Shown here in pieces: positions 1 through 5,945 of a stretch of DNA of 25,545 nt. How positions within the stretch are numbered: position 1 is the stretch's first letter; each line of letters begins with the position of its first letter. Source of the DNA: a virus; IMG/VR virus record IMGVR_UViG_3300047474_000053, positions 1 through 25,545 of that record; one strand, written 5' to 3'. The notes under the pieces are model-generated. The model had not been told where the DNA came from, did not search any database, and saw only the letters and a list, made by a program, of their open reading frames with translations. The translations under genes were made by a program, and so were the position numbers.

Positions 1-156
1 TAAGAAGGCTTCTATGAAAGTCCATACAGCTCTCTCTAACATATCTTTTAGTTCTTCATTCATCTTATAACTCCAGGCTTCGTTCCAAGGAGTCCACCCT
101 ACATCCATCTTGAATGTACCATCTTGGTTTCTTTTTCTTTTGAATCGTTCAAACAT
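1..156 (-). CDS. Probable holin, partial (C-terminus off the left edge)
   Basis: The ATG at 156 overlaps the stop of the preceding DUF5675 gene as TAATG, and 52 codons are open to the window edge. The visible part starts MFERFKRKRNQDGTFK, is basic at first and then Trp-rich (WTPWNEAW), and reaches LERAVWTFIEAFL where the sequence ends. A basic or neutral head followed by an Arg-x-x-x-Thr-Phe-x-x-Ala-Phe stretch entering a hydrophobic helix is, from memory, typical of small phage holins, which form lysis pores in the inner membrane. Its place after small membrane proteins and a DUF5675 protein fits a lysis cassette. The membrane segments themselves are mostly outside the window, so this rests on the first helix and on context. 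Confidence 0.5.
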   Translation of the reverse strand, partial: MFERFKRKRNQDGTFKMDVGWTPWNEAWSYKMNEELKDMLERAVWTFIEAFL

Positions 157-737
157 TATGTAATAAGTCTACCTTTTAGCATTGCATTTGTTTTGATAAC
201 ATTTCCATTTATCTCTTGAAGTTTTTCATATACGCTATCAGCTAGTATCATATGGTCTTTAGCTTTGTTATCTGCACCACTAAGGTTTATCTTTGTATAT
301 TCTATGGTGACATCATCACCTTTAAGTATTGCACCAGACACTTTAGGATATAGTTTCTTGTACGCATCTGCACTTGAGCCGACCATACCATTAAAGTTTA
401 CATCTAAGTCCTGTTGAGAATTTCCTAAAATGAGACACCCACTGGTATGCTCATCGTTGTTACCTTGGTGGATTAATATAAATTGGAACCCTGGTACATC
501 TTGTAACCATAACATACCTCTATGAAAGGTAGGATATTTCTTGGTGTAACGAGAGTTAAATCCACCAACTGTTCTAAGTTTAAGTTTGTATGTGCCTTCC
601 GGTATGCAGGTTTCGTGCATTACTTTGACTGCTTGGTACTGGTCCTCTAAAGTATAACACTCAAACTTACCATCAATAAACAGCATCCCATTAGTTGCAT
701 CCTTACCAAATTGTGTCCTGACTACTTGTAATTTCAT
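156..737 (-). CDS. DUF5675-family protein, possible cell-wall or lysis enzyme
   Basis: A 193-aa protein whose first ~125 residues match the DUF5675 pattern as I know it: a start like LQVVRTQFGKDATNGMLFID, then CYTLED, an IPEGTYKLKLR strand, a VPGFQFILIHQGN motif and an SGCLILG motif. The His of IHQGN and the Cys of SGC, about 11 residues apart, resemble the His...Ser-x-Gly-Cys arrangement of L,D-transpeptidase (YkuD) active sites. Catalysis is therefore conceivable but is my inference; the family has no established activity that I can cite. The last ~60 residues (after KLYPKVSG) look like a separate, less conserved tail. There is no signal peptide. It lies between membrane/coiled-coil genes and a holin candidate, which fits a lysis role. 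An AAAGG lies just upstream of the ATG. Confidence 0.75.
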   Translation of the reverse strand: MKLQVVRTQFGKDATNGMLFIDGKFECYTLEDQYQAVKVMHETCIPEGTYKLKLRTVGGFNSRYTKKYPTFHRGMLWLQDVPGFQFILIHQGNNDEHTSGCLILGNSQQDLDVNFNGMVGSSADAYKKLYPKVSGAILKGDDVTIEYTKINLSGADNKAKDHMILADSVYEKLQEINGNVIKTNAMLKGRLIT

Positions 738-746
738 ACCTTTATC

Positions 747-1229
747 TTAGTGGCTATGGTTGTTAGCTTCAAGGTATGCCAGTCTAGTTTTTAAATCGTT
801 AAGTTCCCACATATTATTGTTAACAGTTTGTACTTGTGTTTCTACCCTAGTCAACGAATCATTAAGGTCTTGGTACTCCCACTTTTCTAGTAAGTAATAT
901 CTATCTAAATCAAACCCACCATCTCTAACTGTTTGCTCTAAGTTATATAAGTTAGCTTGTAAGGTAGCCATCTCTTCATTGAACCTACCGACATTCTGTG
1001 CAGCCATCTCTAATGATTGTATCTTCTCATACAGTACAGCTATATCATTCTGTACATAAGTGCTATCTTTAAGGGTTACAAATTCATACTCAATATTATT
1101 CATCCTGTCATCAATTCCTGTAAGAGTTATAAGTACAGCGTTAAGAGATTGAATACCTGCACCAACAGAGGACATAAGAGCTATACCTGTTACGACTAGA
1201 CCAAGATTATCTTTAAGTTTTTTAAACAT
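747..1229 (-). CDS. Membrane-anchored coiled-coil protein, probable lysis or tail accessory
   Basis: A 160-aa protein of unknown family. Residues ~1-8 are basic (MFKKLKDN), residues ~9-36 form one hydrophobic segment (LGLVVTGIALMSS... to VLITLTG), and the remainder (~38-155) is a long, mostly charged helix with heptad-like spacing of Leu, Val and Ile, ending NNHSH. The likely topology is an inner-membrane anchor with a soluble coiled coil. The ATG overlaps the stop of the 17-codon ORF upstream (TAATG) and an AGGTAA lies a few bases before it. Position beside other small membrane proteins and a holin candidate suggests a lysis function (spanin-like or holin accessory), but no lipobox or catalytic motif is present. 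Confidence 0.7.
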   Translation of the reverse strand: MFKKLKDNLGLVVTGIALMSSVGAGIQSLNAVLITLTGIDDRMNNIEYEFVTLKDSTYVQNDIAVLYEKIQSLEMAAQNVGRFNEEMATLQANLYNLEQTVRDGGFDLDRYYLLEKWEYQDLNDSLTRVETQVQTVNNNMWELNDLKTRLAYLEANNHSH

Positions 1230-1282
1230 TACTTACCTATCGGACAAGTGTTGCACATACCAGTACATAAACCACAAATCAT
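1229..1282 (-). CDS. 17-residue four-cysteine microprotein (CxxCxxxCxxC)
   Basis: The 53-base gap between two genes is almost exactly filled by a reading frame encoding MICGLCTGMCNTCPIGK. Its ATG follows directly on the TAA of the upstream 70-aa gene, with an AGGTGG a few bases before the ATG. Its TAA shares a base with the ATG of the next gene (TAATG), the same coupling used by certain genes throughout this window. Four cysteines at residues 3, 6, 10 and 13 form C-x2-C-x3-C-x2-C, a spacing that could bind one zinc or an iron-sulfur cluster, or form disulfides. The function is unknown. The fit to both neighbours and the ribosome-binding site argue for real translation; no expression evidence is available. 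Confidence 0.55.
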   Translation of the reverse strand: MICGLCTGMCNTCPIGK

Positions 1283-1495
1283 TTAGCCACCTATCTTCCA
1301 GATTATCTCTGTAATCTCTGAATCAATATTTTGTATGATGTTCAATACATCACTAAGTTTGCTGTTTGAATTTATAACTTCTACTTGTAAGGCAGTAACT
1401 TCTTGTTGTAGATCATTAACTGTTTTAAATAACCAACCTACAAGTGCAGCTAAACCACCTTGTAATACTTGACTTAAATTTACTTGTGCTTTCAT
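1283..1495 (-). CDS. Small membrane/coiled-coil protein
   Basis: A 70-aa protein of unknown family. Residues ~8-24 are hydrophobic with Gly and Ala (LSQVLQGGLAALVGWLF), and residues ~25-66 form an amphipathic helix with regular Leu, Val and Ile (TVNDLQQEVTALQVEV...). This is a short membrane-associated segment followed by a coiled coil, the same plan as its neighbours. A TAGGGATAT stretch just upstream supplies a good ribosome-binding site for the ATG. It sits six bases after the 55-aa gene and directly before the four-cysteine microgene. A holin accessory or XhlA-like role is possible but not shown. Confidence 0.65.
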   Translation of the reverse strand: MKAQVNLSQVLQGGLAALVGWLFKTVNDLQQEVTALQVEVINSNSKLSDVLNIIQNIDSEITEIIWKIGG

Positions 1496-1501
1496 ATATC
1501 C

Positions 1502-1669
1502 CTACATACTTAGGCTACCAACAATTAATATAACTGTGGCAACTAATCCTAATACTTTATAAAATTCTGATTTATCTAACTTCTCATCTAGCTTCTTATC
1601 TATGTCATCTAACTTATCAAATATCATTTGATTCAGTTCTTTCTGTGTAAAGCCATTGGAAGTTGTCAT
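1502..1669 (-). CDS. 55-aa coiled-coil protein with C-terminal membrane segment (XhlA-like plan)
   Basis: A short reading frame below usual length cut-offs, starting at the ATG at 1669, which overlaps the previous stop as TAATG. The protein begins MTTSNGFTQKELNQ, continues through a charged helix rich in Asp, Lys and Leu (KLDDIDKKLDEKLDK, residues ~19-33), and ends with one hydrophobic segment (VLGLVATVILIVGSL, residues ~39-53). A soluble N-terminal coiled coil followed by a single C-terminal membrane helix is the plan of XhlA-type phage lysis accessory proteins. That comparison is by architecture only, since I see no signature motif. Coupling and clean membrane topology make it a real gene in my view. 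Confidence 0.65.
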   Translation of the reverse strand: MTTSNGFTQKELNQMIFDKLDDIDKKLDEKLDKSEFYKVLGLVATVILIVGSLSM

Positions 1670-1812
1670 TATGGAAGGTCATCCTGTGTAAGGAAATCCC
1701 ATTCATCTTGGTATGAAATACGATTATCCCAATCGTAATCGCTTATTCTTTTAATAAATCCGAGAGCTTCTTTTAAAAAATAACCTAAAAGAAAACCAAT
1801 TAAATAATCCAT
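1669..1812 (-). CDS. 47-aa small protein with hydrophobic N-terminus
   Basis: A reading frame from the ATG at 1812 to a TAA that shares a base with the next ATG (TAATG). It encodes MDYLIGFLLGYFLKEALGF, then basic IKR, then a Trp/Asp/Glu-rich tail ending LTQDDLP. Residues ~2-19 could lie in or on the membrane, and the rest is acidic. No family is recognised. I find no clear Shine-Dalgarno sequence, and the ATG lies in the 3' arm of a 7-bp hairpin (1806-1822), so translation may be weak or controlled. Position at the head of the small membrane-protein cluster supports its reality. Confidence 0.5.
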   Translation of the reverse strand: MDYLIGFLLGYFLKEALGFIKRISDYDWDNRISYQDEWDFLTQDDLP

Positions 1813-1822
1813 ACTATGGATT
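1806..1822 (-). promoter_or_regulatory. Hairpin covering the start codon of the 47-aa gene
   Basis: On the minus strand AATCCAT-AGT-ATGGATT forms a perfect 7-bp stem with a 3-base loop, and the ATG of the 47-aa gene is the first half of the 3' arm. It lies just after the end of the glycine-rich fibre gene, at the boundary between the fibre cassette and the putative lysis genes. It could limit translation of the small gene or mark the end of the fibre transcript. There is no clean T-run, so it is not a classical intrinsic terminator. Confidence 0.35.
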
Positions 1823-1847
1823 TTATCATAGAATTTTTAATTAAGGT

Positions 1848-2663
1848 TTAGCTAAAAGTAAAACTACCTGTTCCAGAATTAACACTTGTGTGTTTGTAAT
1901 CCCCAATAGTTGTAGTTGCTACAACTATACTAGTTTCATTTATTGTATATTCTTTTGGATATTTGAGAACAATTATTCCAGAACCTCCAGCTGCACCAGA
2001 ACCATTTTGATGTCCACCCATACCACCTTGACCTGTATTATCTGCTCCAGGTGAAGCATTACCACTGTCTTGCCCTCTACCTATACCACCACTTGCATAA
2101 ATAACAGCAGAACCTGTCATTGATGAACTAGAACCAACACCACCAGAATAACCATTTCCACCAGCACTTCCTTTACCACCTCCGTGACCACCTCTATAAG
2201 GTGGACTACCAGAACTAGAACCACCAGAATTACCTTGACCAGATGTTCCAGAACCACCACCAGCACTTACACCTCCTTGAAATCCACCACCTCCACCACC
2301 AGAACCACCAGAACCACCTGTTTTTGCTGGGCGACCACCAGCACCATAACCTCCACCATTAGCAGTTATGTCTGTTATATCAGAACCTGTAAGAGAAGTG
2401 TTAGTTCCTACACCTCCGTGTGTACCATTACCAGCATCTCCACCTGTATAAATACCATTACTTCCACCACCACCTATTGATACAGAATATGTAGTACCTG
2501 TAGAAAATATTTGACCTGTTGTATCTTCAAGCATACCACCAGCACCACCTCCACCACCAGCTCCTCCACCACCACCACCTGCACCAGCAATGACTAAGGT
2601 TTCAACTAATAAATCGGGTAAAGCAGCTCCAGAAAATCCAAATCTTGTTGCACCTAATGGCAT
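1848..2663 (-). CDS. Glycine-rich receptor-binding protein (tail fibre tip)
   Basis: A 271-aa protein starting MPLGATRFGFSGAALPD, then LVIAG followed by long runs of Gly broken by Ala, Ser and Asn to about residue 230, then SGIIVLKYPKEYTI and a C-terminal strand ending GTGSFTFS. The TTYSVSIGGGG and GGSG-hydrophobic-VLKYP motifs recur in the two other glycine-rich proteins here. Such arrays fit polyglycine-II sandwich domains, known from the T4-like phage S16 adhesin gp38, where loops at the ends bind receptor. It lacks the N-terminal anchor of its neighbours, so it may dock differently. AGGAG lies five bases before the ATG, and the upstream gene ends eight bases away. Role in host recognition is inferred from composition and position. 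Confidence 0.75.
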   Translation of the reverse strand: MPLGATRFGFSGAALPDLLVETLVIAGAGGGGGGAGGGGGAGGMLEDTTGQIFSTGTTYSVSIGGGGSNGIYTGGDAGNGTHGGVGTNTSLTGSDITDITANGGGYGAGGRPAKTGGSGGSGGGGGGFQGGVSAGGGSGTSGQGNSGGSSSGSPPYRGGHGGGKGSAGGNGYSGGVGSSSSMTGSAVIYASGGIGRGQDSGNASPGADNTGQGGMGGHQNGSGAAGGSGIIVLKYPKEYTINETSIVVATTTIGDYKHTSVNSGTGSFTFS

Positions 2664-2671
2664 TTGAACTC

Positions 2672-3136
2672 CTAACTAAAGTCTAATAATGAATTGATTA
2701 AGGGTGTTGAAGCATCAAAGAATAAGAACGATACTAAGTCTATGTCTGCTGCACCTGTACTAAGTGTAAGACCAGCAGCTCCTGGAGTTAGTCCTGTAAC
2801 ATTACCACCACCATTAATTGTAATGGCGTTAATAGCCATAGTCCTGCTACCTGTTCCATCTTGTGTTACTTTTAATGTAAATGAAGAAGTACCATCTGTT
2901 GGTACATTTGTAAAATCTATGTCTGTTACATTGTGTGCAAGTGTTACTGAACCTGTGTTTCCATTTGCTAAATCTATTGTGAGTGTTGTACCAGAAGTAA
3001 CTGCTACATCTTTTTCAACATAGTCTGTTAAGATTGCTCCGACTACTTCACCATCTTTTAATGTAACACTATCTATTGCAACGCCATTAGCAGAAGTCTT
3101 TTCTGATATTGTATCTACTTTAATTTCGCTAGACAT
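2672..3136 (-). CDS. Short tail-fibre protein with shared N-terminal anchor
   Basis: I take the ATG at 3136 (154 aa) as the start, because MSSEIKVDTISEKTSANGVA aligns with the N-termini of three other fibre proteins here. A longer frame from 3208 would add 24 unrelated residues and overlap the upstream gene heavily. With this start the overlap is eight bases. After the anchor (~1-30) comes a beta-rich domain with the pattern TLTIDLANGN, NVTDIDFTNVP, FTLKVTQDGTGSRTM and a closing VSFLFFDAST. I know this arrangement from many phage tail-fibre and appendage proteins. No enzymatic motif is visible. It is probably part of a fibre or collar appendage at the tail tip. Confidence 0.65.
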   Translation of the reverse strand: MSSEIKVDTISEKTSANGVAIDSVTLKDGEVVGAILTDYVEKDVAVTSGTTLTIDLANGNTGSVTLAHNVTDIDFTNVPTDGTSSFTLKVTQDGTGSRTMAINAITINGGGNVTGLTPGAAGLTLSTGAADIDLVSFLFFDASTPLINSLLDFS

Positions 3137-3533
3137 TTGCGAGTTCCCAACCTTGAGTGTTATCACCCTGGTATGCGTTCTCATTCCATATATATTGGTT
3201 ACCATCATCTGGTCCAGCTATAGGTGCTTCCCATACCCAGTTAGAATTAAGTATCCAACTTTCATAAGGTTTAGGTGCTATGAATACATCTTGATCTGGA
3301 TCATAAGTATATCCTATACCTGCATAGTTACCTCTAAAAGGAGTTCCCTCTCCACTGTGTGCATTAGCACTAGTGTTATAGGAAGTTCTTTTACAAGTCT
3401 GTCCTCTAAAATCTCCATACCACGCTTCCCAGTCAGCAAAGCCATCTGGTAAAGTTTCTGTATTGTCCTCATTGATACCAACAATGACTTCTGTCACTAT
3501 GTTGTTATCGTTTATAAATGCGTAATGTGCCAT
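3129..3533 (-). CDS. Conserved marine-phage virion-associated protein (MAHYAFIND type)
   Basis: A 134-aa protein beginning MAHYAFINDNNIVTEVIVG, with CKRTSYNT, RGNYAGIGYTYD, VFIAPKPYESWILN and WVWEAPI. I recognise this series from small proteins widespread in marine T4-like cyanophages and other oceanic phages, usually next to tail-fibre or structural genes; their function is unknown to me. The protein is rich in Trp, Tyr and Asn, and looks all-beta, with no signal or membrane segment. It has its own strong ribosome-binding site (AGGAGAGAG before the ATG), unlike its tightly coupled neighbours, and it is preceded by an orphan fibre C-terminus. Both are consistent with insertion of this gene into the fibre cassette. 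Confidence 0.7.
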   Translation of the reverse strand: MAHYAFINDNNIVTEVIVGINEDNTETLPDGFADWEAWYGDFRGQTCKRTSYNTSANAHSGEGTPFRGNYAGIGYTYDPDQDVFIAPKPYESWILNSNWVWEAPIAGPDDGNQYIWNENAYQGDNTQGWELANV

Positions 3534-3554
3534 AATTTTCTCTCTCCTATTATA

Positions 3555-3593
3555 TCAGCTAAAACTGATTGTACCTGTGTTAATTCTTTTCAT
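3555..3593 (-). pseudogene. Orphan fibre C-terminus (12-codon remnant)
   Basis: The ATG at 3593 overlaps the stop of the 364-aa fibre gene (TAATG), and the frame reads only MKRINTGTISFS before TGA. The last residues copy the way the glycine-rich fibres here end (GTGTVTFS in the 356-aa protein, GTGSFTFS in the 271-aa protein). At the DNA level ACAGG-N-ACA-N-T followed by TTTAGCTGAT is close to the 3' end of the 356-aa gene. I read it as the leftover 3' end of a glycine-rich fibre gene after replacement or insertion. It could also be translated as a meaningless 12-mer. Confidence 0.45.
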
Positions 3594-4687
3594 TATGCCC
3601 AACTTACTGACCCTGTTCCTGCTGTAATTATCAATACAGTATCTTCCTCAATACTATCTGTGGTAGCTGTTAAGCCAGTTGTTGATGCTGTATATGTATT
3701 TGGGTATCTTAGTATTACTACACCACTACCACCAGCAGAACCTGCTTGACTATTTAATCTAGCTCCTCCACCACCTCCACCTGTGTTAGCTGTGCCTGTA
3801 TTATCACTTAAATTTTTTCCATTACCACCACCACCAAGTCCACCAGCAGCACCATTCCTCTCTCTTTCATCAGCACCACCACCTCCACCACCAGAAAAAT
3901 AAACATTTCCACTATCGACTTCTCCAACAGAACGAGATGTTGCAATAGCACTTGTAATTATTGTTGTTGTTAAACCATCTCCACCTACTTGCAATCCATT
4001 ACCAGCACTACCATCAGCTCCTACTTCTGATGCTCCACCACCACCACCACCTACAGAACCATTGTTATTAAAACGACCATTACCACCATTAAAACCTTCT
4101 CCAGCATTTCCAGAACCAGGGCTACCCTGTGTGTTTCCAGCATCTCCACCTGCTTCTCCACCTCCAGAGCCACCATTTCTTCCAGACCTTTGTGTTGCAT
4201 TAGAAACACCACCACCTGCACCACCACCACCACCACCATCAGAAGTATATAAATGAAAAATACTATTGCTACCATCACTACCTCTTGCTTCATTAGTTGC
4301 ACCACCACTTCCACTAGCACCTACAGTTACTGAATAATTAGTGCTAGTTTGTAAAAGAAAACCTGTGTTAGTATCACTACTATTATTATCTAAACTTGTT
4401 TTAAGTCCACCAGCACCACCACCACCAGACCTATCAAATCCACTACCACCACCACCTGCTACAATTAGAAAATCAACAGTCAAACTAGGTGCTGGAGCAA
4501 AATTTGTCCAAGCAGAGCCATTATAAAATTGTGGTTTACTGTCAGTTGTATTGTAAATCATATCACCAGCAACAGAAGTTAAAGCATTTCTAGCAGTTGT
4601 AGTGTATGACTTTAATCCAAGTGCATTATCTATTGCTACATTGTTCTGGTCATTTGTTGAAATCTTATTTGTTTTTAATTCACTCAT
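3593..4687 (-). CDS. Glycine-rich tail-fibre tip protein with N-terminal anchor
   Basis: A 364-aa protein. Residues ~1-66 are the shared anchor: MSELKTNKISTNDQNNVAID, then LGLKSYTTTARNAL, SVAGDMIYNTTDSK and FYNGSAWTNF. From FLIVAGGGGSG onward (~75-325) it is a Gly/Ser/Asn array with NYSVTVGASGSGG and, near the end, GGSGVVILRYPNTYT. The last ~35 residues form a small strand-rich cap ending GTGSVSWA. This matches a polyglycine-sandwich receptor-binding tip joined to a virion-docking head, acting at the tail end in host recognition; the function is inferred. The ATG overlaps the upstream TGA (TGATG). The ending SWA departs from the TFS ending of its paralogues, and an orphan TFS-like end lies just downstream. 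Confidence 0.75.
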   Translation of the reverse strand: MSELKTNKISTNDQNNVAIDNALGLKSYTTTARNALTSVAGDMIYNTTDSKPQFYNGSAWTNFAPAPSLTVDFLIVAGGGGSGFDRSGGGGAGGLKTSLDNNSSDTNTGFLLQTSTNYSVTVGASGSGGATNEARGSDGSNSIFHLYTSDGGGGGGAGGGVSNATQRSGRNGGSGGGEAGGDAGNTQGSPGSGNAGEGFNGGNGRFNNNGSVGGGGGGASEVGADGSAGNGLQVGGDGLTTTIITSAIATSRSVGEVDSGNVYFSGGGGGGADERERNGAAGGLGGGGNGKNLSDNTGTANTGGGGGGARLNSQAGSAGGSGVVILRYPNTYTASTTGLTATTDSIEEDTVLIITAGTGSVSWA

Positions 4688-5757
4688 CAGCTAAATGTCA
4701 CTGTTCCTGTTCCTTGTGTAAATACTATATAACTATCTGAACCATCTGTTTGTACACCACCATCTGTTAAACCTGTTCTTGTTGCACCAATAGTTGCATC
4801 TGCTGTAGCCCATCTTAAAACTACTTCTCCAGAGCCACCATTACCTCCTGTATATGCAGTTTGTCCATTAAGAGAAGCAGCTCCACCTCCACCAGAACCT
4901 GTGTTATCTGTAGCATTACCTGGAGCATTAGCTGCACCTGCTGCACCATTTGAAGCACCAGCTCCACCACCAGAACCTTGACCAGTTCCACCTGCTCCAC
5001 CTCCACCACCACAATAATCTTTTGATGCGTTAGTAATTGTTATTGCTATTTTAGTTCCACCAGTACCACCAGTACCAGAGCTACCATTAGAACCAGCAGA
5101 AGCTGCACCACCACCACCTCCACCATATCCCGAATTATTATTTGGAAAAGAACCATTACCACCAGCGAAACCTTGATTTGTTGTACCAGAGCCACCAGTA
5201 CTTTTACCACCACCACCACCAGAAGCACCATCAAGCAGATTACCATTTCTATCTCTACTTCCACCATTACCACCACCTACAGCTAAAATACCTGCAAATT
5301 CAGTATTGTTACCCTTTGCACCTGTATTTACACCTGAACCAGATGTACCACCACCACCTACAGAAACTCTATATGTTGTAGTACCATCTTTTTTAATAGC
5401 TAAGTAAGGGTTTAAACTTCCACCACCTGCTGCTGTAGCAGTAGGTAAGTTTGTTAAAAAACCACCAGCTCCTCCACCACCAGCGTAATGATAGTATGGT
5501 CCAGTACCACTACCAGAACCTCCACCACCAACTACTAAATAGTTAATTGTAAAAACTGGTAATCCACCTAAATCTTCCCAAGATGAACCATTATAATATT
5601 GAACTTTATTGTCATCAGAGTTGTATATTGTGTCACCAGCAACTGATGTAAGTGCATCTCTAGCACTTGTGCTGTATGACTTTAAATTTAAACTATCATC
5701 AACTGATACATTGTCACCAGAGTATTTACCTATAGCGTTAGTTTCTAGTGTTGACAT
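4687..5757 (-). CDS. Glycine-rich tail-fibre tip protein with N-terminal anchor
   Basis: A 356-aa paralogue of the next gene. The anchor is residues ~1-66 (MSTLETNAIGKYSGDNVSVD, LNLKSYSTSARDAL, SVAGDTIYNSDDNK, YYNGSSWEDL). Then INYLVVGGGGSGSG opens a glycine-rich body to about residue 320, with TTYRVSVGGGG and GGSGEVVLRW. The C-terminus reads GTGTVTFS. The two anchors are far more alike than the glycine-rich bodies, as expected if the tips diversify under host selection while docking is conserved. The ATG overlaps the stop of the 62-aa stub (TAATG), and its own TGA overlaps the next ATG. The DNA is low-complexity (GGW-type codons), favouring slippage and recombination. Receptor-binding role inferred. 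Confidence 0.75.
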   Translation of the reverse strand: MSTLETNAIGKYSGDNVSVDDSLNLKSYSTSARDALTSVAGDTIYNSDDNKVQYYNGSSWEDLGGLPVFTINYLVVGGGGSGSGTGPYYHYAGGGGAGGFLTNLPTATAAGGGSLNPYLAIKKDGTTTYRVSVGGGGTSGSGVNTGAKGNNTEFAGILAVGGGNGGSRDRNGNLLDGASGGGGGKSTGGSGTTNQGFAGGNGSFPNNNSGYGGGGGGAASAGSNGSSGTGGTGGTKIAITITNASKDYCGGGGGAGGTGQGSGGGAGASNGAAGAANAPGNATDNTGSGGGGAASLNGQTAYTGGNGGSGEVVLRWATADATIGATRTGLTDGGVQTDGSDSYIVFTQGTGTVTFS

Positions 5758-5945
5758 TATAAATCACTCCAAGCACTACTACTACGAAATCTCACTTTGT
5801 TACTTGTTGTATTGTAATATATATCTCCTGCTGAACTTACATTAGCAGCAGGGTCAGAGGATAAATTCTTTAAATTTAAAGCACACTGCATAGCAACATT
5901 GTTAGTTGAGCTTGTGCTTATTGTGTTTACTTTGACAGTTACCAT
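5757..5945 (-). CDS. Stand-alone fibre anchor module (62 aa)
   Basis: This small protein consists of the anchor module alone: MVTVKVNTISTSSTNNVAMQ, ALNLKNLSSD, SSAGDIYYNTTSNKVRF and SSSAWSDL, then stop. It aligns over its whole length with the first ~65 residues of the 356-aa and 364-aa fibre proteins and ends just where their distal glycine-rich domains begin. It is coupled to both neighbours by TAATG, so it is unlikely to be a sequencing break. It may cap unused docking sites on the tail, connect the long fibre to the short ones, or be a fibre that has lost its tip. I see no frameshift site joining it to the next gene. Confidence 0.65.
   Translation of the reverse strand: MVTVKVNTISTSSTNNVAMQCALNLKNLSSDPAANVSSAGDIYYNTTSNKVRFRSSSAWSDL

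Noticed and set aside
2184-2480. Thr-rich open frame on the plus strand opposite the glycine-rich gene
   Set aside because: It is a shadow of the repetitive glycine codons; composition is low-complexity and it has no ribosome-binding site.
3137-3208. Longer N-terminus (24 aa) for the short fibre protein
   Set aside because: The extra residues do not match the shared anchor and would overlap the 134-aa gene by 80 bases; the ATG at 3136 aligns with the paralogues.
4051-5276. Val/Met-rich alternative frames on the minus strand inside the glycine-rich genes
   Set aside because: They are the +1/+2 readings of GGW codon runs and contain no independent start signals.
2184-5381. CCACCACC-type repeats as a possible CRISPR or minisatellite
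   Set aside because: The repeats are in frame with glycine codons, irregular in length and without spacers.
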